A DNA stretch of 64,000 nt. Origin: an uncultured Collinsella sp. Its GTDB lineage: Bacteria > Actinomycetota > Coriobacteriia > Coriobacteriales > Coriobacteriaceae. Below are positions 44,821 to 52,897 of this stretch, piece by piece; position 1 is the stretch's first letter, and each line of letters starts with the position of its first letter. The position numbers and the translations under genes are program-made. The DNA lies in the NCBI GenBank assembly GCA_900541125.1, contig UQIK01000009.1, forward strand, positions 25,736-89,735, read 5' to 3'. The notes under the pieces were generated by a model. It was not told the origin of the DNA. It saw only the letters and a program-made list of their open reading frames with translations, and ran no database searches.

Positions 44821-46233
44821 ATGGACGCAACCGCAATTATCCTCGCCGCCGGCGAGGGCACCCGCATGAAGTCGAACCACTGCAAGGTTTCGCACAAGAT
44901 CCTGGGCAAGCCCATGGTTCAGTGGATCGTCGACGCCACCATCAAGGCCGGCTGCAGCCGCGTCGTGGTCGTCATCGGCAGCCACGCCGACGAGATGCGC
45001 GCCCTGATCGACGGCGCCTACGCCAGCAGCGCCACCAAGGTCGAGTGTGTTGAGCAGACCGAGCGCCTGGGCACCGGCCACGCTGTAAAGGTCGCGCTCG
45101 AGGCCTGCGGCATCACGCAAGGCCCCGTCGTCGTGCTCAACGGCGACCTGCCGCTCATCACCGCCGACACCGTCGCCAAGTTCGCGCAGACCGTCGCTAC
45201 CGGCGAGCTCGCCTGCACCGTCATGACCATGACCCCGCCCGACCCCTTCGGCTACGGCCGCATCAAGCTGGGCGCCGATGGTCAGATCGAGCGCATCATC
45301 GAGCAGAAGGACTGCACGCCCGAGCAGGCCGCCACGCTGCTCGAGTGCAACGCCGGCTGCTACGCCTTCGACGGCGCGCAGCTCGCCGCCCACATTAACG
45401 AGATCGGCAACGACAACGCGCAATCCGAGTACTACCTGCCCGACATGCTCGAGATTCTCAAAAGCCACGGCCAGGCTGTCTCCATCTTCCACTGCGATGA
45501 CTACCGCGATGGCCTGGGCGTCAACAGCCGCATCCAGCTCGCGCAGCTCACCGCTATCGCGCGCGACCGCATCAACGAGCACTGGATGGCCGAGGGCGTT
45601 ACCTTCATCGACCCAACGCAGGCCTGGATCGGCCCCGATGCCGTTATCGGCCGCGACACCGTCGTGTGGCCGCAGACGCACCTGATCGGCCACGTCACCG
45701 TGGGCGAGGAGTGCCAGCTCGGCCCCAACAGTCGCCTCACCGACACCACCGTCGGCAGCGGCTGCATCATCGATGAGACCATCGCCATCGAGGCCGTCAT
45801 CGAGAACGGCGTCGACTGCGGCCCGCGCGCCTACCTGCGCCCGGGCACCCACATGCTCGACGGCTCCAAGGCCGGCACGCACGTGGAGATCAAGAAGTCC
45901 ACAATCGGCGAGGGTTCCAAGGTGCCCCACCTGTCCTACATCGGCGACACCACCATGGGCTCCGGCGTCAACGTGGGCGCGGGCTCCATCACCTGCAACT
46001 ACGACGGCGTCCACAAGCACAAGACCGTCATCGGCAAAGATGCCTTCATCGGTTCCGACACCATGATGGTCGCGCCCGCCCAGATTGGCGACGGCGCACT
46101 CGTGGCCGCCGGCTCCGTCATCACCGAGCCGGTCCCGGCCGACGCACTCGGTCTGGGCCGCGCCCGTCAGGTAAATATTGAGGGCTGGGCCGCCGATTAT
46201 CGCCGCCGTCTGCACGAGGACGACGAGGCATAA
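44821..46233 (+). CDS. glmU: Bifunctional UDP-GlcNAc pyrophosphorylase / glucosamine-1-phosphate acetyltransferase
   Basis: 470 aa. Makes UDP-GlcNAc for peptidoglycan. N-terminal nucleotidyltransferase: LAAGEGTRMKS (8-18), LNGDLPL, GYGRI, NAGCYAF. C-terminal left-handed beta-helix with hexapeptide repeats and acetyltransferase residues (RPGTHMLDGSKAGTHVEIKKS, NYDGVHKHKT). AGGAG lies five bases before ATG 44821; a longer open frame upstream is a shadow of the divergent EcfT gene. Confidence 0.97.
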   Translation: MDATAIILAAGEGTRMKSNHCKVSHKILGKPMVQWIVDATIKAGCSRVVVVIGSHADEMRALIDGAYASSATKVECVEQTERLGTGHAVKVALEACGITQGPVVVLNGDLPLITADTVAKFAQTVATGELACTVMTMTPPDPFGYGRIKLGADGQIERIIEQKDCTPEQAATLLECNAGCYAFDGAQLAAHINEIGNDNAQSEYYLPDMLEILKSHGQAVSIFHCDDYRDGLGVNSRIQLAQLTAIARDRINEHWMAEGVTFIDPTQAWIGPDAVIGRDTVVWPQTHLIGHVTVGEECQLGPNSRLTDTTVGSGCIIDETIAIEAVIENGVDCGPRAYLRPGTHMLDGSKAGTHVEIKKSTIGEGSKVPHLSYIGDTTMGSGVNVGAGSITCNYDGVHKHKTVIGKDAFIGSDTMMVAPAQIGDGALVAAGSVITEPVPADALGLGRARQVNIEGWAADYRRRLHEDDEA

Positions 46234-46248
46234 CGTTTTATCAAGCAC

Positions 46249-46282
46249 AAAAGGAGCTGTTCCATGGGGACGGCTCCTTTTT
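46249..46282 (+). terminator. glmU terminator
   Basis: AAAAGGAGC / GCTCCTTTT stem extended by GTTCC/GGGAC, followed by TTTCT. Confidence 0.88.
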
Positions 46283-46425
46283 CTATCGTGACCTGCGCGA
46301 CCGGATGAGTGGTCGGTTCGTGTCCGTTGACGGTAAAGACGTTATCAAGACCCGATTAACCCCGCCGCACGGTTACAATGCAAAAAGGCATCTATATGGC
46401 ATTCGATATATAAAGGAGAAGGGTA

Positions 46426-47412
46426 ATGCCGATTAATGATCCCGAGAAGTCGGAGAATATGCGCAAGTCCATCCGCGTGTATTCCGGTTCCTCCAACCGT
46501 CCCCTCGCTCAGAAGATCGCTGAGTACCTTGGGGTCGAGCTTTCGGGCCTTACGCTAAAGCAGTTCGCCAACGGTGAGATTTACGCCCGCTACGACGAGA
46601 CCGTCCGCGGCGCCGACGTCTTCCTGATTCAGTCCGTGGCCGGCGGCAACGTCAACGACATGCTCATGGAGCTGCTCATCGCCACCGACGCTGCCAAGCG
46701 CGCATCCGCCCGCTCCATCACCGCCGTCATCACCCACTACGGCTATGCCCGCCAGGACCGCAAGGCCGGCCCGCGCGAGCCCATCACCGCCCGCCTCGTC
46801 GCCAACCTGCTCGAGCGCGCCGGCGTCGACCGCATCATCACCCTCGACCTGCACCAGGGTCAGATCCAGGGCTTCTTTGATATCCCGGTCAACCACCTGT
46901 CCGCACTGCCGCTGTTTGGCCAGTACTACAACGCCATGAACTTCGACACCGACAACCTGGTTGTCGTCTCCCCCGACGTGGGCCGCGCCAAGGCCGCCAA
47001 GAAGCTGTCCGACATGCTCGGCTGCGACCTGGCCATCGCCCACAAGGGCCGTCCGCGCCACAACGCCGCCGAGGTCATGGGCATCATCGGTGACATCAAG
47101 GGCAAGACCTGCATCATCAACGACGACATGATCGACACCGCTGGCACCCTGTGCGCCAACGTCAAGGAGCTCAAGGCTATGGGCGCTGGCGACATCTACG
47201 TCTGCGCCACCCACGGCATCTTCTCCGGTCCGGCCATCGAGCGCCTGAACGACGCCCCGATCGTCGAGTGCGTCGTCACCGACGCCATTCCCGTCGAGGT
47301 CGGCGGCAAGATCAAGACCATCTCGGTCGCCGAGGAGTTCGCTCAGGCCATCTCCGCCGTTTACCACGAGGAGCCCGTCTCCACGCTCGTCGGCGGCGAC
47401 TTCGCGCTGTAG
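46426..47412 (+). CDS. prs: Ribose-phosphate pyrophosphokinase
   Basis: 328 aa. Produces PRPP from ribose 5-phosphate and ATP. Motifs: FANGEIYARYDETVRG, HYGYARQDRKAGPREPITARLVA, DLHQGQIQGFFDIPVNHL, and the PRPP loop INDDMIDTAGT. AAGGAGAAGGG precedes the ATG, and TACAAT at 46374-46379 is a probable -10. In many Gram-positives glmU, prs and pth form a conserved block, as here. Confidence 0.97.
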   Translation: MPINDPEKSENMRKSIRVYSGSSNRPLAQKIAEYLGVELSGLTLKQFANGEIYARYDETVRGADVFLIQSVAGGNVNDMLMELLIATDAAKRASARSITAVITHYGYARQDRKAGPREPITARLVANLLERAGVDRIITLDLHQGQIQGFFDIPVNHLSALPLFGQYYNAMNFDTDNLVVVSPDVGRAKAAKKLSDMLGCDLAIAHKGRPRHNAAEVMGIIGDIKGKTCIINDDMIDTAGTLCANVKELKAMGAGDIYVCATHGIFSGPAIERLNDAPIVECVVTDAIPVEVGGKIKTISVAEEFAQAISAVYHEEPVSTLVGGDFAL

Positions 47413-47445
47413 TCCAACGCGCATCGCATCATCTTTGATGCTTTT

Positions 47446-47479
47446 AAAGGGTCGGAAGCTCGCTTCCGGCCCTTTTTCT
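47446..47479 (+). terminator. prs terminator
   Basis: 13-bp stem AAAGGGTCGGAAG / CTTCCGGCCCTTT with a CTCG loop and a following TTCT. Confidence 0.92.
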
Positions 47480-47498
47480 ATCCCTCGCCAACCTTCCC

Positions 47499-47700
47499 TG
47501 GACAATTGGTTCAGATACGTATTTTTTAAAGCCCCAAAGGGCCGTTCGGAGCCTTCTGAGCTCCCCGGCGGATGCCATGCCGCCCAAAGCTCATCGTTTT
47601 CGAGTACAACCGCCGCATATTTACCCTCAAATCACCCTCGAAGGCCCTTAGAAACGCCTCGAATGCCCGTCGCCTTATACGTATCTGAACTAACTGTCCA
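47499..47700. repeat. Family G MITE-like element, left copy
   Basis: 202 bp. Ends TGGACAATTGGTTCAGATAC and GTATCTGAACTAACTGTCCA pair with two mismatches. It has no coding capacity. The right arm is identical over 26 bases to that of the second copy at 49025-49228; the interiors differ. Confidence 0.85.
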
Positions 47701-47863
47701 GTAGCTATCGTCAACCTTCGCGGCAGAGCTCAATTTCCTGCAATCCCCTCAACCGATTCCACCGATTTCATAACACCCAGCCGTTCATGGCGCACAGCGC
47801 CCCGCTGAGCGAAAAGAACGGTATGGCGGTCGCATTCTGCCGCCAACCTAGTACGTTATAGCT

Positions 47864-48991
47864 ATGACGACCGTGATTTCACATTTCTCCGCCCTCCGCG
47901 CAATTCGTCGCGCACGACGGGCGTACTCTGCCCTACCCTGGGACTCCGTTGATAGTGAACAGCAAGCACAGGCCTTGGCTAGCTGCATTCCCAATAATGA
48001 CGCGATAGACTTTGGCGCACTTTCGATACTCGACGCCTGGAATGAAGATGATTCCGAACTACTCGATCTTCTCGTTTCAAACGAAGACAACAGACGCCCC
48101 GACAAGCGACTTCTTCAGCATATTCTCTCCGCTCCGCTTCCTGAAGGTGCAATTATGCACGTCGAGGCCGACATCTACGCAACGTCTCCTGCCATGACAG
48201 CCATGCTTTGTTCTAAAAATGAATCGGTCGCCAAAACCTTGATGCTCCTTATGGAGCTGCTCGGAACCTACTCCCTTCCGCCCGAGGCAACCTACCCCAT
48301 CGCCTATGACGACATCTGGCCCAAGGGCGATAGCTGCGCAGCGACGGGCGATCTTGATTGCCTGGGCGGCCAGTCGGCAGCCAAACAGCAGAACGAAACC
48401 CGCTACGAACAGGCGCACTACAAATGCGAGCCCGCCACGACCATCGAAGATCTCGAGGCGGTCGCGCGCTTCGCCAAAAGTAGCTCATACACCTCGTTTC
48501 GCACGGCAGTCAAGCTTGCCCGACCCGGATCTGCATCCCCAGCCGAATCCCTAATGTTAGCCGTTCTCGGAGCGCCCATGCGCTTTGGCGGATTCGGATG
48601 TTGCAGCCTGCCCATGGGAGGCCTGCTACTCAACTATCGAATCGACTTCGACACTCTTGCGGTTAACATGTCCTCCGGCATCCCTTACGCCATCTGCGAC
48701 CTATATTGCCCGGCCGCCGGAGTCGACAACGAATACAACGGAATTGGGCATGAGCTTCAAAACGCTCGCATCCACGATGGCAATCGAAATAATGGCCTCA
48801 AGGCAATGGGCATCCACGTCCTGGTTATCAATCGCGACCAAATGAAAGACCTTGTTGCACTCGAAGCCTTCGCCCAAACGATGCATCGACTCGCAGGAGT
48901 CCGATTCCGATATCGCATCAAGGGCTATCGCAAGCGTCAGGCCGCTTGGCTCAACGCTCTGCGGGCCGGAATCGGCCTTGCGCCGGTCTAA
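47864..48991 (+). CDS. Hypothetical protein with a possible VSR/DUF559-like nuclease domain
   Basis: 375 aa, not recognised as a whole. Near the C-terminus, YAICDLYCPAAGVDNEYNG then GHELQNARIHDGNRNNGLKAMG and VLVINRDQM follow the pattern of VSR/DUF559-type PD-(D/E)XK endonuclease domains: an Asp strand, a Glu-Tyr-x-G turn, a His, then D..R..L...G. The N-terminal 200 residues have no identifiable domain. Base and codon use are more AT-rich than in the flanking prs and pth. It has no ribosome site, and TACGTT seven bases upstream suggests leaderless expression. It interrupts the prs-pth block and is bracketed by the two G elements, so it is probably acquired. Confidence 0.6.
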   Translation: MTTVISHFSALRAIRRARRAYSALPWDSVDSEQQAQALASCIPNNDAIDFGALSILDAWNEDDSELLDLLVSNEDNRRPDKRLLQHILSAPLPEGAIMHVEADIYATSPAMTAMLCSKNESVAKTLMLLMELLGTYSLPPEATYPIAYDDIWPKGDSCAATGDLDCLGGQSAAKQQNETRYEQAHYKCEPATTIEDLEAVARFAKSSSYTSFRTAVKLARPGSASPAESLMLAVLGAPMRFGGFGCCSLPMGGLLLNYRIDFDTLAVNMSSGIPYAICDLYCPAAGVDNEYNGIGHELQNARIHDGNRNNGLKAMGIHVLVINRDQMKDLVALEAFAQTMHRLAGVRFRYRIKGYRKRQAAWLNALRAGIGLAPV

Positions 48992-49024
48992 ACGGCGAAT
49001 CACCCGTGCGCCGTCGAACAGGGC

Positions 49025-49228
49025 TGGACAGTTAGTTCAAATACGTATAAATAGACACATTGAATTAGGCTGTTTTGCAGCTATCTCTATACCATTCGCC
49101 CTATTTGAAAGCGGGGTAGACTTCAAAACAGCGTCATATGGACTAACTAAAGTTCCAAAACAACGTATCGGCATTGAATTGAGCAATTCGAGTCCTCAGA
49201 ACTTATACGTATCTGAACTAACTGTCCA
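49025..49228. repeat. Family G MITE-like element, right copy
   Basis: 204 bp. TGGACAGTTAGTTCAAATAC at the left end pairs 25 of 26 with the right end. Same orientation and almost the same length as the left copy. The interior is unrelated and AT-rich. Confidence 0.85.
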
Positions 49229-49341
49229 CCTCGGATTTTGACGGCCGTCCAAACGCCCACAAACAACCTCATTGGCCTCCATTTGACAGCGGCAACAGGG
49301 TCGCTCACCATAGCAGGCGACAAATCAACGAAAGGATGAAC

Positions 49342-49971
49342 ATGGCAGCTGCACAGCCGCTTAAGATTCGCATGGTTGCCGGACTTGGCAACCCTGGCGA
49401 TGAGTATGCCGAGACCCGTCACAACGCTGGTTTCAAAGCAATCGACGAGCTGGCCCGTCAGGCCGGCGTCACGTACTGGAAAAACCAGGCCGGCGCCGAG
49501 GTCGCGCTCATCAACATCAACGATCCCGAGGAAGAGGGCGGCAAGCGCCAGATTGTACTGGTCAAGCCGCAGTCGTACATGAATACCTCGGGCGGGCCCA
49601 TCTCCAAGCTCTGCCGCGAGTACAAGATCAAGGCCGAGGAGCTGCTCGTGATTCACGACGAGCTTGACATTCCCGCCGGTGACGTGCGCGTCAAGGTAGG
49701 CGGCGGCCACGCCGGCCACAACGGCCTGCGCTCCATCATCGACAAGATGGGCAGCCGCGACTTCAGCCGCATCCGCACCGGCATCGGCAACCCTCCCGGC
49801 AAGATGGCCGTTGCCGACTACGTGCTTAAGCAGCTGCGCGCCCGCGAAGCCGAGGATTTCCAGGACACCTGCGCCCGCGCCGCAGATGCCGCCGGTCTGG
49901 CCATCGTCCACGGCGTAATCTACGCCCGCGATCACGTAAACGGCGCCGCTTCCGCCAACGGCAAGCACTAA
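49342..49971 (+). CDS. pth: Peptidyl-tRNA hydrolase
   Basis: 209 aa. Releases peptides from peptidyl-tRNA. Motifs: GLGNPGDEYAETRHNAGF with the catalytic His, KPQSYMNTSG, VIHDELDIPAG, GGHAGHNGLRSI, RIRTGIG. ATG 49342 lies six bases after AAGG; the ATG at 49336 abuts it. The start is about 115 bases after the right G element. Confidence 0.96.
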   Translation: MAAAQPLKIRMVAGLGNPGDEYAETRHNAGFKAIDELARQAGVTYWKNQAGAEVALININDPEEEGGKRQIVLVKPQSYMNTSGGPISKLCREYKIKAEELLVIHDELDIPAGDVRVKVGGGHAGHNGLRSIIDKMGSRDFSRIRTGIGNPPGKMAVADYVLKQLRAREAEDFQDTCARAADAAGLAIVHGVIYARDHVNGAASANGKH

Positions 49972-49989
49972 AACCTACCATTTAGGGAT

Positions 49990-50150
49990 GTTTATTTTGG
50001 CAGGTTTCATCTGCGGAAACGCCGCGGCGGCTGCGTCGCAATAAACCCTGTGCCGCTATACATATGCAACGCTCCAAAGGGGGCCGGCCTCACCGAAGCG
50101 CGAGGCCGGCCCCCTTTGCCGTTTTGCCTGATAAACCTGCCAAAATAAAC
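49990..50150. repeat. Family H nested inverted repeat
   Basis: 161 bp. Outer arms GTTTATTTTGGCAGGTTT (49990-50007) and AAACCTGCCAAAATAAAC (50133-50150) are perfect. Inside, a perfect 16-bp stem (50076-50091 with 50102-50117; AAAGGGGGCCGGCCTC) is terminator-like. It lies between pth and nfnA. Confidence 0.85.
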
Positions 50151-50342
50151 CTCTCCCCCTTTGGCAGGTCGAAGCGGATAAACCCTGCTCCCAACCGCCG
50201 AAGACACACGTAAGTGACATGTCCATGAGGGTATAATTTGCACCGTATGTCTGCACAACGCCTGTGCGCGTACGGTTTTACTCGGGCTACCGTCCATTTC
50301 CGTGGAGGCACGGTTCGGCGGCCCTAACAAGAGAGGGGTTCT

Positions 50343-51182
50343 ATGTATAAGATCCTGGAGAAGACGCAGTTCTCGGAGAAGGTGTTCAAGTTCCGCATCG
50401 AGGCGCCTGCAATCGCCAAACATGCGCACGCTGGACAGTTCCTCATGGTTCGCGCCAACGAGACGGGCGAGCGCGTCCCGTTTACCCTGGCCGGCTGGAA
50501 CGGTGACGAGGGCTGGGTCGAGTTCATCTTCATGGTGATCGGCAAGACCACCGAGATGCTTTCCACCTACGAGGCCGGCGAGTCGCTGCGCGACGTCGTG
50601 GGCCCGCTGGGCGTTCCCACCGAGATGGCCGAGGGCCCCTGCGCCGTCATTGGCGGCGGCGTCGGCCTGGCAATTGCCTTCCCGGTCGCTAAGCACCTGG
50701 TCGAGACCGGCCACGAGGTCCACGCCATCATGGGCGCCCGCACCAAGGACCTCCTGCTCATGGAGGACCAGTTCCGCGAGCTCCTCGACGAGGACCACAT
50801 CCATATCACCACCGATGACGGCTCCTACGGCGAGCAGGGCGTTGTCACCGCTCCGCTGGAGCGCCTGCTGCAGGACAAGGCCGTGAGCCAGGTCTTCTGC
50901 GTCGGTCCCGTTCCGATGATGAAGTTCTCGACCCTCACCGCCCAGAAGTACGACACCCCCATCACCGCGTCCCTCAACCCCATCATGGTTGACGGCACCG
51001 GTATGTGCGGCTGCTGCCGCGTCGAGGTGGGCGGCGTGACCAAGTTCGCTTGCGTCGACGGCCCCGACTTCGATGCCACCCTGGTCGACTGGGATGACCT
51101 TCGTGCCCGCCAGGCCGCTTACCGTTCCGAAGAGGGCGCGTCCCTCAAGGCCTATGAGGAAAAGAGCTGCGCATGCCACTAG
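50343..51182 (+). CDS. nfnA: NADH-dependent ferredoxin:NADP oxidoreductase subunit alpha
   Basis: 279 aa. FAD/NAD-binding ferredoxin-reductase fold (VPFTLAGWN for FAD; AVIGGGVGLAIAFPVAKHL for the nucleotide). A C-terminal 2Fe-2S site follows (GTGMCGCCRVEVGG...FACVDGPDF). NfnAB couples reduced ferredoxin and NADH to two NADPH by electron bifurcation. It overlaps the beta-subunit gene by ten bases. GAGAGGGG precedes the ATG. Confidence 0.92.
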   Translation: MYKILEKTQFSEKVFKFRIEAPAIAKHAHAGQFLMVRANETGERVPFTLAGWNGDEGWVEFIFMVIGKTTEMLSTYEAGESLRDVVGPLGVPTEMAEGPCAVIGGGVGLAIAFPVAKHLVETGHEVHAIMGARTKDLLLMEDQFRELLDEDHIHITTDDGSYGEQGVVTAPLERLLQDKAVSQVFCVGPVPMMKFSTLTAQKYDTPITASLNPIMVDGTGMCGCCRVEVGGVTKFACVDGPDFDATLVDWDDLRARQAAYRSEEGASLKAYEEKSCACH

Positions 51183-52582
51183 TTAACGGTCGTTTCGTTG
51201 CCGATATGAAGTCGCCCCGCACCCCCGATAACGAGGAGCCGGCTGCCGAGCGCGCCTGCGACTTCCGCCCCGTCGACAAGGGCTTCACCGAGGAGATGGC
51301 GCTGGCCGAGGCCGAGCGCTGCCTCAACTGCAAGAAGCCGTTCTGTGTTGAGGGCTGCCCCGTCAACATCAACATCCCCCGCTTTATCGAGCAGATCCGC
51401 GCGAAGGACTTCGGCGGCGCTCTCGATACCATCCGCGAGGACTCCATGCTTCCCGCCATCTGCGGCCGCGTCTGCCCGCAGGAGAACCAGTGCGAGGGCA
51501 AGTGCATCCGTGGCAAGAAGTCCGAGCCTGTGGCCATCGGCCAGCTCGAGCGCTTCCTGGGTGACCGCCCCGAGCTCGCCTCCACGCCCAAGATGGCTCC
51601 CAAGAACGGCAAGAAGGTCGCCGTCGTCGGCTCCGGCCCGTCCGGCATCACCTGCGCCGGCGAGCTCGCCCGCAACGGCTTTGACGTTACCGTCTTCGAG
51701 GCATTCTTCACCGGCGGCGGCGTGCTGGTCTACGGCATCCCCGAGTTCCGTCTGCCCAAGGCAGTCGTCAAGCGTGAGATTGACGGCCTTGAGGACATGG
51801 GCGTCAAGTTTGAGTACAACTCCGTCGTGGGCAACATGGCCACGGCCGAGGAGCTGTTCGAGCAGGGCTTCGACGCCATCTACGTGGCAACCGGCGCTGG
51901 CCTGCCCAAGTTCCTCAACGTCCCCGGCGAGAACCTGCCCAACGTCTTCTTCGCGAACGAGTACCTCACCCGCGTGAACCTGATGAAGGCCAACAAGTTC
52001 CCCGAGTACGATACCCCCACCAAGCACGGCAAGAACGTCGTCGTCTTTGGTGGCGGCAACGTGGCTATGGACGCCGTCCGTACCGCCAAGCGTCTGGGCG
52101 CCGAGCACGCCATCATCGCTTACCGCCGTACCGAGGACGAGATGCCCTGCCGTCGTGCCGAGCTGCACCACGCCAAGGCCGAGGGCGTCGAGGTTCTGCC
52201 GCTCGTTTCCCCGCTCGAGTTTGTCGCTGGCGAGGACGGCTCCGTGTGCGCCGTCAAGGTCCAGAAGATGGAGCTCGGCGAGCCCGACGAGTCCGGCCGT
52301 CGTCGCCCGGTGCCCATCGAGGGCGCCATCGAGGAGATCCCCTGCGACGTCGCGATCTCGGCTATCGGCACCAACGCCAACCCCTTCGCAAAGAAGATCG
52401 GCGGCAAGATGGAGCTCAACAAGTGGGGCTACATCGTCGCCGACGAGGAGACCGGCCAGACCACCGATCCCCGCATCTGGGCCGGCGGCGACATCGTCAC
52501 CGGTGCCGCTACGGTCATTCTGGCGATGGGCGCCGGCAAGAAGGCCGCCGCTTCCATCACCAAGAGCCTGCTGGGCGAGTAA
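51173..52582 (+). CDS. nfnB: NADH-dependent ferredoxin:NADP oxidoreductase subunit beta (GltD-like)
   Basis: 469 aa, resembling the glutamate synthase small subunit. N-terminal Fe-S motifs CLNCKKPFCVEGCP and CGRVCPQENQCEGKC carry two 4Fe-4S clusters. FAD-binding VVGSGPSGITCAGELA (about 148) and NADP-binding VFGGGNVAMDAVRTAKRLGA (about 290) follow. Adjacent nfnA makes the Nfn assignment stronger than GltD. The C-terminal GGDIVTGAATVILAMGAG is the usual FAD-contact end. Confidence 0.93.
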   Translation: MPLVNGRFVADMKSPRTPDNEEPAAERACDFRPVDKGFTEEMALAEAERCLNCKKPFCVEGCPVNINIPRFIEQIRAKDFGGALDTIREDSMLPAICGRVCPQENQCEGKCIRGKKSEPVAIGQLERFLGDRPELASTPKMAPKNGKKVAVVGSGPSGITCAGELARNGFDVTVFEAFFTGGGVLVYGIPEFRLPKAVVKREIDGLEDMGVKFEYNSVVGNMATAEELFEQGFDAIYVATGAGLPKFLNVPGENLPNVFFANEYLTRVNLMKANKFPEYDTPTKHGKNVVVFGGGNVAMDAVRTAKRLGAEHAIIAYRRTEDEMPCRRAELHHAKAEGVEVLPLVSPLEFVAGEDGSVCAVKVQKMELGEPDESGRRRPVPIEGAIEEIPCDVAISAIGTNANPFAKKIGGKMELNKWGYIVADEETGQTTDPRIWAGGDIVTGAATVILAMGAGKKAAASITKSLLGE

Positions 52583-52610
52583 TCACCTACAGCGCTAGCC
52601 GCCAAACGGC

Positions 52611-52648
52611 AAAGTCCCCGTCGAGCACACGCCCGGCGGGGACTTTTC
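52611..52648 (+). terminator. nfnAB terminator
   Basis: AAAGTCCCCG / CGGGGACTTT stem followed by TCTC. Confidence 0.88.
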
Positions 52649-52665
52649 TCTATGCCGACCGCCCG

Positions 52666-52700
52666 ACCACCACAAAGGGGACAGGCACCTTTGTGGTGGT
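52666..52700. repeat. Family E REP-like hairpin, copy 1
   Basis: 35 bp, ACCACCACAAAGG / CCTTTGTGGTGGT around GGACAGGCA. Two more 35-bp copies at 57152 and 58578, and a shorter relative at 59263. Confidence 0.85.
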
Positions 52701-52721
52701 TTGGGGTCTGGTCGGTCGTTT

Positions 52722-52780
52722 TGTCTCAATCTGTAACAGTTAGAGACCAAATTCCCCGCCTGGTGTTACAGATCGAGACA
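52722..52780. repeat. Family D element, copy 2
   Basis: Arms TGTCTCAATCTGTAACA and TGTTACAGATCGAGACA, spacer exactly 25 bases. Confidence 0.88.
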
Positions 52781-52803
52781 TTAGATTGGCGGCCGAACAG
52801 TTC

Positions 52804-52860
52804 ATCTCAATCTGTAACACCTAGAGCCGTTTTGGGCAGTTTGGTGTTACAGATTGAGAT
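52804..52860. repeat. Family D element, copy 3
   Basis: Arms ATCTCAATCTGTAACA and TGTTACAGATTGAGAT pair perfectly, spacer 25 bases. Directly follows copy 2 and precedes the 3' end of the surface protein gene. Confidence 0.9.
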
Positions 52861-52897
52861 TTTGTAAAAGCCGAGAATGGGCGCTGCCACCAAAAGC

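Noticed and set aside
47499..49228. Complete insertion sequence with transposase
   Set aside because: The enclosed 375-aa protein has no transposase motif (no DDE or Y1 HUH) and resembles a nuclease domain at best; the ends belong to two separate ~203-bp elements.
51173..52582. Glutamate synthase small subunit (GltD)
   Set aside because: The partner gene with a ferredoxin-reductase fold and 2Fe-2S site overlaps it, and no GltB is present, so NfnB is the better call.
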